From contig JAUVNV010000079.1 of assembly GCA_030599515.1 (NCBI GenBank), forward strand, positions 1 to 9,793: DNA of 9,793 nucleotides. Direction: 5' to 3'. Positions 1 to 5,916 of this stretch are shown piece by piece. A program made the translations under genes and the position numbers. Origin of the DNA: Acidimicrobiia bacterium. GTDB taxonomy: Bacteria > Actinomycetota > Acidimicrobiia > Spongiisociales > UBA5794. The first letter of the stretch is position 1. Each line of letters starts with the position of its first letter. The notes below the pieces were generated by a model. It worked only from the letters and a program-made list of their open reading frames with translations, made no database searches and was not told the origin of the DNA.

Positions 1-781
1 CCACCATGGCTGCGCCCATCAGCATCAGGCCCATCACCACCATGATGATGGCCGGTCCCCACTGGACTCCTTCGAGGGTCCACTCCCCGGGAGAGACGTA
101 GTGGAACAGCGAGATCGGGGCGAAGGGCTCCAGCGGGCCCCAGAGGCCGGAGGCGAAGTTGAGGAAGTACGACCCGACGGTGAATCCAACGGTGAACGCG
201 TAGACGCGGCTGCGTGTCGATGAGGCCGCCGTGGCCAGAAAAGCCACGCCACCGATGAGCACCAGCATGGGCACCAGGCTGAGAGGGAAGAGGAGTGCCT
301 GCACGGGCGAGAAGTCGGCCAGCGCGTCGAAGAACACGATCCCGGCGATGGTTCCCAGATAGGCGGCCGCGAGCAGCACCACCATCCCCAGGCCCCAGGC
401 CATCATCCGGGCTCCCAGTATCACCCGGCGGTCGACCGGGCGCGAGGCGAGGAACTCGATGGTGCCATCTTCGACCTCCCGCGCGATCGCCGTGGCTGCG
501 CCGACCACGATCCACACGACGAGCAGCATCAAGGTGAAGGGATGGACGTAGCCGAAGCCCAGCCACCCTTCCGGAGTCAGAATGCTGACCGAGCTCCCCG
601 TGAAAGCGTCGAACACACCCATCACCGAGCTGTCCTCAAAGGACCCGGCGGGCAAGAAACCGGTACCGAACGCCTGGAACGTGCCGGCGAGGAGCAGACC
701 CATCAAGAACAAGCCGATCGCCAGACTCCACCGCAACACCCGATGCCGGCGCCACGCAGTCCATAGCAATACCCCGAACAT
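1..781 (-). CDS. ABC-2 type transporter permease (C-terminus beyond window)
   Basis: This is the membrane-spanning subunit of an ABC-2 family exporter, acting in the cytoplasmic membrane with the ATPase encoded just upstream. The frame begins MFGVLLWTAWRRHR and stays open to the left edge, giving 260 codons. Hydrophobic segments are visible near residues 18-38, 76-97, 120-145, 165-185, 195-212 and 240-260, the six-helix pattern of ABC-2 permeases. The cytosolic loop around residues 100-118 (REVEDGTIEFLASRPVDRR) matches the E-x-G-T-x-E-x-L-x-S-x-P-V loop that I know from this family as the coupling region near the ATPase. The start codon overlaps the ATPase stop by one base (TGATG on the minus strand), so translation is probably coupled. 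The substrate cannot be read from sequence; drugs, lipids or peptides are all possible. The 3' end is missing only because of the window edge. Confidence 0.85.
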   Translation of the reverse strand, partial: MFGVLLWTAWRRHRVLRWSLAIGLFLMGLLLAGTFQAFGTGFLPAGSFEDSSVMGVFDAFTGSSVSILTPEGWLGFGYVHPFTLMLLVVWIVVGAATAIAREVEDGTIEFLASRPVDRRVILGARMMAWGLGMVVLLAAAYLGTIAGIVFFDALADFSPVQALLFPLSLVPMLVLIGGVAFLATAASSTRSRVYAFTVGFTVGSYFLNFASGLWGPLEPFAPISLFHYVSPGEWTLEGVQWGPAIIMVVMGLMLMGAAMV

Positions 782-1686
782 CAAGCCGGCCCTTCCCGGT
801 AGTAGGCGAGGAAGCTCTCCTCGAGCGACACCGGTGCCAGCGTCAGATCCTCCACGGGTAGATCCACGACCAGCCGGAGCAGGGCATTGGGGTTACCGGT
901 GAAGGTCACCACATGGTGACGGGTCGTTCCCTCCACATCGACAACGTTCTCCATCTCCCGCCACGACAGCTCAACCGGCTCACCGAACACAACGTCCAGC
1001 CGCCGCAACGCCTGGCTCCGTACATCGGCGAGGGTTCCCTCGAAGATGATGCTCCCTCCTCTCACCATCGCCATACGGTCACACGTGCGCTCCACCTCGG
1101 AAAGAGCGTGGCTGGAGAGAAGAACCGTCTTCCCGCTCGTCGCCTCCTCTTCGATCAGTTCCACGAACGTCGCCTGCATCAGGGGATCCAGCCCTTCCGT
1201 GGGCTCGTCGAGAACCAGGAGGGGAGAATCGTGCTGGAACGCGGAGACGATCCCCAGTTTCTGCTGCATCCCCCGCGAGTAGGTCCGCACCTTGCGGTCC
1301 AGCACCTTCGTGGACAGTTCGAACCGTTCAAGCATCTCGGCCTGACGACCCGGGGGCATGCCGTGCAGGGCGGCGAGAAAACGGAGATTCTCTCGGCCGG
1401 ATGCCTCCTCATAGAGGCGGACCTCGCCGGGCAGGAACCCTATCTCGGCCTGCACCGCCCTTCGTCGCCGGCGCACGTCCATCCCAAACACGCTCGCGGA
1501 GCCGGCGGTGGCGTTGAGGAGACCGGCGAGGATGCGCAGAGCGGTGGTCTTTCCGGCACCGTTGGGGCCGATGAACCCGTACACGATCCCGCTCGAGACC
1601 CGGAGGTCGACGCCGTCGAGTGCGACCGTTGATCCGAAACGCTTGACCAGGCCCGAAACGCTGATGGCTGGCTGCCCGGACGTCAT
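781..1686 (-). CDS. ABC transporter ATP-binding protein
   Basis: The cytoplasmic ATPase powers the neighbouring ABC-2 permease. With the start chosen here it has 301 residues: Walker A GPNGAGKT at 40-47, a degenerate Q-loop (IGFLPGE, 82-88, no glutamine), signature SRGMQ at 137-141, Walker B LLVLDEP at 156-162 and the switch histidine H193. Residues after about 215 form the C-terminal extension typical of drug or lipid exporters, ending VSLEESFLAYYREGPA. The frame is open up to an ATG at 1722, but I prefer the ATG at 1686: the domain starts eight residues later (ISVSGLVKRF), and a TACTGT hexamer ends exactly 6 bp upstream, as in leaderless genes. Neither start has a Shine-Dalgarno sequence. 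It forms a two-gene operon with the permease. Family membership is certain, substrate unknown. Confidence 0.93.
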   Translation of the reverse strand: MTSGQPAISVSGLVKRFGSTVALDGVDLRVSSGIVYGFIGPNGAGKTTALRILAGLLNATAGSASVFGMDVRRRRRAVQAEIGFLPGEVRLYEEASGRENLRFLAALHGMPPGRQAEMLERFELSTKVLDRKVRTYSRGMQQKLGIVSAFQHDSPLLVLDEPTEGLDPLMQATFVELIEEEATSGKTVLLSSHALSEVERTCDRMAMVRGGSIIFEGTLADVRSQALRRLDVVFGEPVELSWREMENVVDVEGTTRHHVVTFTGNPNALLRLVVDLPVEDLTLAPVSLEESFLAYYREGPA

Positions 1687-1692
1687 GAGGAC

Positions 1693-1698
1693 ACAGTA
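1693..1698 (-). promoter_or_regulatory. Candidate -10 element for leaderless ABC operon mRNA
   Basis: TACTGT on the minus strand fits the TANNNT -10 pattern. It is followed by exactly 6 bp (GTCCTC) and then the ATG of the ATPase gene. Transcription starting 6-7 bp after a -10 would begin at the start codon, so the mRNA would be leaderless, which explains the absence of a ribosome binding site. I see no convincing -35 box. The GGTATCC array starts about 33 bp upstream of this hexamer, so it lies in the upstream promoter area. Confidence 0.4.
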
Positions 1699-1729
1699 CC
1701 AGCGGTCCGTTGCGGGTCTCATGGCGGGT

Positions 1730-1775
<46 letters not shown>

Positions 1776-1804
1776 AGTCCGTATCCCGTCTGGCTGGCAG
1801 CTCT

Positions 1805-1876
<72 letters not shown>

Positions 1877-1980
1877 TCCTGTCACACGCGTTATCCAGGT
1901 TGCCACCATCTACGGGAAGGAGTGATCGTGATCTTCGACGTGTGAGCCGGGATCCCCTTCCGGTGTCGGGTGCGGCGTGG

Positions 1981-1986
1981 CATGAT
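1981..1986 (+). promoter_or_regulatory. Candidate -10 element for leaderless rtcB mRNA
   Basis: CATGAT differs from the TATAAT consensus at two positions and ends exactly 6 bp before the ATG at 1993. This matches the spacing seen at the ABC ATPase and the small membrane protein gene. The intervening CGAAGG is too close to the start to be an ordinary ribosome binding site. No clear -35 is visible 17 bp upstream (TTCCGG at 1958-1963). Confidence 0.35.
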
Positions 1987-1992
1987 CGAAGG

Positions 1993-3417
1993 ATGGAGAT
2001 GGAGAGGACCACCGACTACACATGGACCATCCCTCGTTCGGGTGGCATGCGGGTCCCCGGCGTGGTGTTCGCCGGCGAGTCCCTGATGGTGAAGGCTAGG
2101 GAAGACCGGGCGGTCGACCAGGTAGCCAACGTGGCGCACCTCCCCGGCATCGTCCGCGCCTCGTACGCCATGCCCGACATTCACTGGGGATACGGCTTCC
2201 CGATCGGGGGCGTTGCGGCAACCGACGTCGACAACGGGGGTGTCGTCTCACCCGGCGGCGTCGGCTTCGACATCTGCTGCGGTGTCCGGCTCCTCTCCTC
2301 TCACCTCACCGTGGCGGACTTCACCCGGCACGGGGCCCAGATCATGTCCGGGCTCGACGCTCGCACCCCGCGCGGGACCGGGAAGGGAGGAATCGCCGTG
2401 CGGGGCCTGCTCGACGACGTGCTCGAACACGGCGCACGGGCCGCACTCGACGCCGGCTACGGCACCGACCGCGACCTCGACCGGTGCGAGGAACGGGGCA
2501 CGTCTGCCGGTGGCCGACCCGACCTCGTCTCCCCCCAGGCCCGCAAGCGAGGCGGAGGACAACTCGGATCGCTCGGTGCCGGGAACCACTTCCTCGAAGT
2601 GCAGATCGTCGACCGGATCCTCGACGAGGTGGCAGCCGAAGCGTTTGGTCTCCGGCTCGGCACGCTCACGGTGATGATCCACTGCGGGAGCCGGGGCCTC
2701 GGCCATCAGACCTGCCAGGATCAGCTCAAGCTGATGGGCCCCGCCATGGCCCGCCACAACATCAACGTCCCCGACCGTCAACTGGCCTGCGTCCCGGTCC
2801 GGTCCCGGGAAGGGCAGGCCTACCTCGGTGCGATGGCGACGGCGGCGAACTTCGCATGGGCGAACCGGCACATCCTCGCTCACGAAGCCCGACAGGCGTT
2901 CGCTGCGACGCTACGAACCTCGCCGGACGCTCTCGGCCTCGACCTCGTCTTCGACGTGGCTCACAACCTGGCGAAGCTCGAGACCCACGTCGTCGCCGGC
3001 GAACCGAGGAACCTGTGTGTGCATCGCAAGGGAGCGACCCGGGCGTTCGGTCCCGGCCACCCCGAGCTGCCGGACGGTCTGCGGAGCGTCGGCCAGCCGG
3101 TCCTCGTCCCCGGCAGCATGGGGACGGCCTCGTGGGTGCTGCGCGGCGTGACCGACAACCCGGCGTTCGATTCGGCGGCCCACGGCGCCGGACGCCTCAT
3201 GAGCCGGAGCGCCGCGAAGCGCAAGGCGACTGGAGCCGACGTGCGCAAAGACCTGGAGACGGCGGGGATCGCTGTCCGCCCGGGTTCGGTGAGGCTCCTG
3301 GCCGAGGAGGCACCGTACGCGTACAAGGACGTCGACGAAGTCGCCCGGGTCTGCGAAGCCGCCGGTCTCGCCGCCCGGGTTGCCCGACTTCGGCCGCTCG
3401 GCGTGGTGAAGGGCTGA
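1993..3417 (+). CDS. rtcB: RtcB, tRNA-splicing/RNA repair ligase
   Basis: RtcB joins RNA 2',3'-cyclic phosphate or 3'-phosphate ends to 5'-OH ends using GTP and Mn2+, in the cytoplasm. The 474-residue protein matches the full-length archaeal type from my memory of the Pyrococcus horikoshii enzyme. Metal and active-site residues line up: D93 and C96 (GGVGFDICCGVR), H199 (GNHFLEV), H230 (IHCGSRGLGHQ), H324 (DVAHNLAK), the guanylylated histidine H397 in HGAGR, and the C-terminal lysine K473 (GVVKG end). An in-frame extension to 1804 exists but runs through the tandem repeat; the ATG at 1993 gives the family N-terminus (TIPRSGGMRVPG) and has a -10-like hexamer 6 bp upstream. ATG 1999 is an alternative. 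No archease gene or other rtc gene is nearby. All catalytic residues are present, so it should be active. Bacterial RtcB is linked to RNA damage repair, but the role here is unknown. Confidence 0.96.
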   Translation: MEMERTTDYTWTIPRSGGMRVPGVVFAGESLMVKAREDRAVDQVANVAHLPGIVRASYAMPDIHWGYGFPIGGVAATDVDNGGVVSPGGVGFDICCGVRLLSSHLTVADFTRHGAQIMSGLDARTPRGTGKGGIAVRGLLDDVLEHGARAALDAGYGTDRDLDRCEERGTSAGGRPDLVSPQARKRGGGQLGSLGAGNHFLEVQIVDRILDEVAAEAFGLRLGTLTVMIHCGSRGLGHQTCQDQLKLMGPAMARHNINVPDRQLACVPVRSREGQAYLGAMATAANFAWANRHILAHEARQAFAATLRTSPDALGLDLVFDVAHNLAKLETHVVAGEPRNLCVHRKGATRAFGPGHPELPDGLRSVGQPVLVPGSMGTASWVLRGVTDNPAFDSAAHGAGRLMSRSAAKRKATGADVRKDLETAGIAVRPGSVRLLAEEAPYAYKDVDEVARVCEAAGLAARVARLRPLGVVKG

Positions 3418-3454
3418 CCGGCATCGGACCGTCTCAGACAATGAACTCGGGGCC

Positions 3455-3460
3455 TACGCT
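3455..3460 (+). promoter_or_regulatory. Candidate -10 element for leaderless small membrane protein gene
   Basis: TACGCT fits TANNNT and is followed by 6 bp (CCGTGT) and the ATG at 3467. There is no Shine-Dalgarno sequence in front of that ATG, so a leaderless mRNA is the simplest reading. It lies 38 bp after the rtcB stop codon, suggesting transcription independent of rtcB. Confidence 0.4.
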
Positions 3461-3466
3461 CCGTGT

Positions 3467-3655
3467 ATGCGGATCGCCGGGATCGTCGTCGGAATCGTCC
3501 TCGCCCTGATCGGCGCCGTCTGGGTGCTCCAGGGACTCAACTCCCGGCTCGTTCCGCAGAGCTTCATGACCGGCAGCCGAACCTGGATCGTGATCGGTGC
3601 GGCAACGCTCGTCGGCGGCGCCGCTCTGACCCGGTGGAGTTGGAGTCGCCGCTGA
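3467..3655 (+). CDS. Small two-helix membrane protein, function unknown
   Basis: The 62-residue protein has two hydrophobic segments, about residues 3-23 (IAGIVVGIVLALIGAVWVLQ) and 39-55 (TWIVIGAATLVGGAALT), joined by a short loop containing NSRLVPQSFMTGS, and a basic end (WSWSRR). I recognise the pattern G-x-x-W-x-L-Q-G-x-N ... SFMTG ... W-x-x-x-G from many small uncharacterised bacterial membrane proteins, so it is probably a real gene rather than chance. It should sit in the cytoplasmic membrane as a hairpin. It follows rtcB by 49 bp with its own promoter-like hexamer. I cannot assign a function. Confidence 0.7.
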   Translation: MRIAGIVVGIVLALIGAVWVLQGLNSRLVPQSFMTGSRTWIVIGAATLVGGAALTRWSWSRR

Positions 3656-3719
3656 CCGCAGGCGGGCGCGGACCCACGAGCGGAGCCATAACGAGGGCCC
3701 GCGGTTCGGGAGCGGGGCG

Positions 3720-3750
3720 TATGCTCGACTGAGGACCCGAGTGTGGAGGT
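3720..3750 (+). promoter_or_regulatory. Candidate -10 and ribosome binding site of the dodecin gene
   Basis: TATGCT at 3720-3725 resembles a -10 box, and GGAGGT at 3745-3750 is a consensus Shine-Dalgarno sequence three bases before the ATG at 3754, tight but usable. The -35 region shows nothing clear. The 98 bp between the small membrane protein gene and the dodecin gene otherwise hold no gene. Confidence 0.4.
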
Positions 3751-3753
3751 GCC

Positions 3754-3969
3754 ATGGGATCTGTGTACAAGATCGTCGAACTCGTCGGCACGAGTGACAG
3801 CTCCTGGGAGGATGCAGCGCTGACGGCGGTGAACGCAGCGGGTGGCTCGCTGCGGGATCTCCGCATCGCCGAGGTCGAGAAACTCGATCTCCAGATCGCC
3901 GACGACGGATCGGTCGCAGCGTTTCGCACGAAGGTCAAGCTGTCGTTCAAGCACGAGGTCAGCGGATAG
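3754..3969 (+). CDS. Dodecin family protein, calcium-dodecin (SecE2-like) subtype
   Basis: Dodecins are small proteins that assemble into hollow dodecamers; classical members store or buffer flavins. This 71-residue protein has the family frame: VYKIVELVGTS at 4-14, SWEDA at 17-21, LRIAEVEKLD at 36-45, DDGSV at 50-54 and the last strand KVKLSFKHE. The two residues that sandwich and hold the flavin in classical dodecins (Trp in WAEV/WFEV, and Gln in the following strand) are here I38 and R58. The same replacement, and the GTS..SWE start, occur as I recall them in Mycobacterium tuberculosis Rv0379 (SecE2), described as a calcium-binding dodecin. I infer that this protein belongs to that subtype and may not bind flavin in the usual way. 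The length is normal, so the gene is intact. The next coding stretch begins in the same frame directly after its TAG stop. Confidence 0.88.
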   Translation: MGSVYKIVELVGTSDSSWEDAALTAVNAAGGSLRDLRIAEVEKLDLQIADDGSVAAFRTKVKLSFKHEVSG

Positions 3970-4041
3970 GAGACCGCTGGGTCGCCGGAGGGGGCGGACA
4001 GCGTCAAGGACGCGATCGAATCCAGCGGTGTCCCCCACACC

Positions 4042-4764
4042 GTGGTCGACCTGATCGTCGTCAACGGCCGCTCCGTCGACTTCTCCCATCTCGTCCGGGG
4101 TGGCGATCGCGTCGCCGTCTTCCCCGTGTTCGAATCGTTCGACATCGCACCGATCGTGAAGGTGCGACCGGAACTGCTGCGGGACATCCGGTTCGTCGCC
4201 GACGGCCATCTGGGCCGACTGGCGCTGTTCCTTCGCCTGCTGGGCTTCGACACGCTCTACGACAGGGACCGGGACGATCCCGAACTCGTACGGATCTCGA
4301 CCGTCGAGCGACGCATCATCCTCACCCGCCACGTCGGCCTGCTCAAACGCGGCGCGGTGACTCACGGCTACTTCGTGCGAGGGACCGAGCCGAGGGAACA
4401 GGTGACCGAGGTCGTCCGGCGTTTCCACCTGGCCGATCGACTCGACCCGTTCACCCGCTGCATGGCCTGCAACGGGATGCTGGTCCCGGTCGACAAGCAG
4501 GCGATCGCACACCGACTGCCGGAAGGGACGCGCGAGCAGATTGACGAATTCCGCGTCTGCTCGTCGTGTGAGAAGGTCTACTGGGAGGGGGCACACCACC
4601 CCGAACTGCGCCGGAGCGTCGAGGCCGCGCGCAGAGCGGAGGGACTCGAGTTGTGGTCGCTGAGATCCGGAGTGGGGATACATTCGGTGGCGGATCGCGC
4701 CCCTCCTGACGAGACGGTCGATAGACCGCGCCGCATACCGCTTCAGACGCCATCGTCGTCGTGA
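4042..4764 (+). CDS. Mut7-C RNase-domain protein, N-terminally truncated
   Basis: Mut7-C proteins combine a ubiquitin-like domain, a PIN-like RNase domain and a zinc ribbon. Taking the GTG at 4042 gives 240 residues: the second part of the ubiquitin-like domain (DLIVVNGRSVDFS, GDRVAVFPVFES, 3-32), the RNase domain from residue 51 (FVADGHLGRLALFLRLLGFDTLY) and a zinc ribbon with C140, C143, C173 and C176 (RCMACNG ... CSSCEKVYW). Homologous sequence continues upstream in the same frame (VKDAIESSGVPHT at 4003-4041), yet no ATG, GTG, TTG or CTG lies between the dodecin stop (3967-3969) and 4042. The first 35-40 residues of the usual domain are absent, replaced by dodecin. The acidic residue of the usual TRD motif is H97 (TRHVGLL). 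No ribosome binding site precedes 4042; GGAGGGGG at 3987-3994 would instead suit the GTC at 4003. The gene is probably decaying, or expressed as a short nuclease with weak initiation. Confidence 0.75.
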   Translation: MVDLIVVNGRSVDFSHLVRGGDRVAVFPVFESFDIAPIVKVRPELLRDIRFVADGHLGRLALFLRLLGFDTLYDRDRDDPELVRISTVERRIILTRHVGLLKRGAVTHGYFVRGTEPREQVTEVVRRFHLADRLDPFTRCMACNGMLVPVDKQAIAHRLPEGTREQIDEFRVCSSCEKVYWEGAHHPELRRSVEAARRAEGLELWSLRSGVGIHSVADRAPPDETVDRPRRIPLQTPSSS

Positions 4765-4792
4765 TACGGTTCTGGTAGTCGCCGGGGGAGGT
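4742..4792 (+). promoter_or_regulatory. Promoter and ribosome binding site of the radical SAM gene
   Basis: TTCAGA at 4742-4747 (four of six -35 consensus bases), a 17-bp spacer and TACGGT at 4765-4770 form a plausible promoter; TGA directly before the -10 (4762-4764, also the stop codon of the Mut7-C gene) gives the TGN of an extended -10. GGGGGAGGT at 4784-4792 is a strong Shine-Dalgarno sequence six bases before the ATG at 4799. This suggests that the radical SAM gene can be transcribed separately from the genes before it. Confidence 0.5.
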
Positions 4793-4798
4793 GCATCG

Positions 4799-5695
4799 AT
4801 GGCCGAAGTCACTACGTTCGATTTCCACGTGACCTCGGAGTGCAGCCAGGAGTGCGCCTATTGCTGGGGTCCGATGGACATCCCCGCCGTCGACACCGAC
4901 ACCGCCCTCAAGATCATCGAGAAGATCGCGTCGAGTGGTGCCCGACGGATCGTGTTCACCGGCGGGGATCCGCTGAAGCGGGAAGACATCGGCACGCTGA
5001 TCGACCATGCGGCCGACGGCGGTCTCGAGGTGGCGGTGTCGACCACCGGCGACGAACTCGACGCGGCATTCCTCGACTCCCACGGTGCCCACATCGATCT
5101 CGTCTCCCTCCCCCTCGACGGATCGACCGAGGCCGTGTCGAGCCTCACGAAGAAGGAGGGTCACTTCGCCGCGGTGATGAAGGCACTCGATCTTCTCGAA
5201 CTCCATCCCGACATCGACGTGAAGGTGGCGACACCTGTGACCCGATTCAACATCGATGACGTGGTGAACGTCGCCCGGCTCCTCGACGGTCGAGCCGCTC
5301 GCTTGCCGGGCCGCCTCTTCTACAACGTTTTCCAAGCATTCCCCCGCTCCATGGATCCCAACGTGGTGTGGGACGACCTGATCGTCGACGATGACGAGTT
5401 CGCGGCCTTGCGAGAACGCGTCACCTCGGACCCTCACGACTACCGGATCAACTGGCTGGGGCACGAAACCCTCGACAAGCTCTACGCCATGGTGTTCCCG
5501 GACGGGACGTTCACCGTGCCGTCAGGTTCTTCGTTCCGGAACTACGGGCCGTTCCTCGATATCGACGACGTCGACGCCCTGCTCACACGGACCGACTTCG
5601 ATGCCCCGAAGCACCAGCGCCACGCCGAAGGCTGGGGCCGCGACGAGATGGGGACGCTTGTCCGTATCACCGGAGCCATCCCGAAGAAGGCCTGA
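4799..5695 (+). CDS. Radical SAM enzyme with viperin-like layout
   Basis: Radical SAM enzymes use a [4Fe-4S] cluster to cleave S-adenosylmethionine and start radical chemistry. This 298-residue protein has the cluster motif C15-x3-C19-x2-C22 and the SAM-binding GGDP at 55-58. Beyond these it follows viperin in order from memory: PVTRFNIDD (146-154; viperin has VINRFNVDE), VFQAFP after residue 176 (viperin KVFQCL), DDDEFAALRERV (viperin SDEEFERFLERH), then LYAMVFPDGTFTVP, FLDIDDVDALL and FDAPKHQRHAEGW, matching the LDEYMRFL, ILDVGVEEAI and FDEKMFLKRGGKYIW blocks. Viperin makes the antiviral nucleotide ddhCTP. K142 matches a conserved viperin lysine, but N176 replaces the lysine before VFQ, and W23 replaces the usual Phe after the third Cys, so the substrate may differ. 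No nucleotide-kinase gene, often beside prokaryotic viperins, is in view. It has its own promoter and strong ribosome binding site. Enzyme class is certain, viperin kinship likely, activity unknown. Confidence 0.88.
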   Translation: MAEVTTFDFHVTSECSQECAYCWGPMDIPAVDTDTALKIIEKIASSGARRIVFTGGDPLKREDIGTLIDHAADGGLEVAVSTTGDELDAAFLDSHGAHIDLVSLPLDGSTEAVSSLTKKEGHFAAVMKALDLLELHPDIDVKVATPVTRFNIDDVVNVARLLDGRAARLPGRLFYNVFQAFPRSMDPNVVWDDLIVDDDEFAALRERVTSDPHDYRINWLGHETLDKLYAMVFPDGTFTVPSGSSFRNYGPFLDIDDVDALLTRTDFDAPKHQRHAEGWGRDEMGTLVRITGAIPKKA

Positions 5696-5781
5696 GCGGA
5701 GGCGGAAAGGACTACGCCCTTGCCGGCAGTAGCAGATCCTGCGGATGACTCAATCCTGCGTCCCCACCGATTTCGAGGTTC

Positions 5782-5805
5782 CGCGGGCGTTCGAGAGCCC
5801 CCGCG
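5782..5805. terminator. Weak inverted repeat between convergent genes
   Basis: CGCGGG at 5782-5787 and CCCGCG at 5800-5805 could form a 6-bp GC stem with a 12-base loop. It lies in the 221-bp gap between the convergent radical SAM and acyltransferase genes, where termination is expected. There is no T-tract. The rest of the gap (5696-5916) holds no gene that I can support. Confidence 0.25.
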
Positions 5806-5916
5806 AGGCGCCGACAAGCGCCACCTGACCCCCCACCCCAACCTCGGCTGATCGATCGCACCGTGGTCTGGCCTAGCCCAACGCCGGATCGCGAATTCTT
5901 GGAGGTCGACCGCCTG

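Noticed and set aside
913..1632. Long plus-strand open frame (239 codons) opposite the ABC ATPase
   Set aside because: It is the antisense shadow of a clear ABC ATPase in GC-rich DNA; its composition shows no domain.
3454..4812. Long minus-strand open frame (452 codons) across the dodecin and Mut7-C region
   Set aside because: It runs antisense to recognisable families on the plus strand and has no recognisable motif.
4451..5464. Minus-strand open frame (337 codons) opposite the radical SAM gene
   Set aside because: The plus-strand radical SAM motifs are unambiguous; the antisense frame is a by-product of codon bias.
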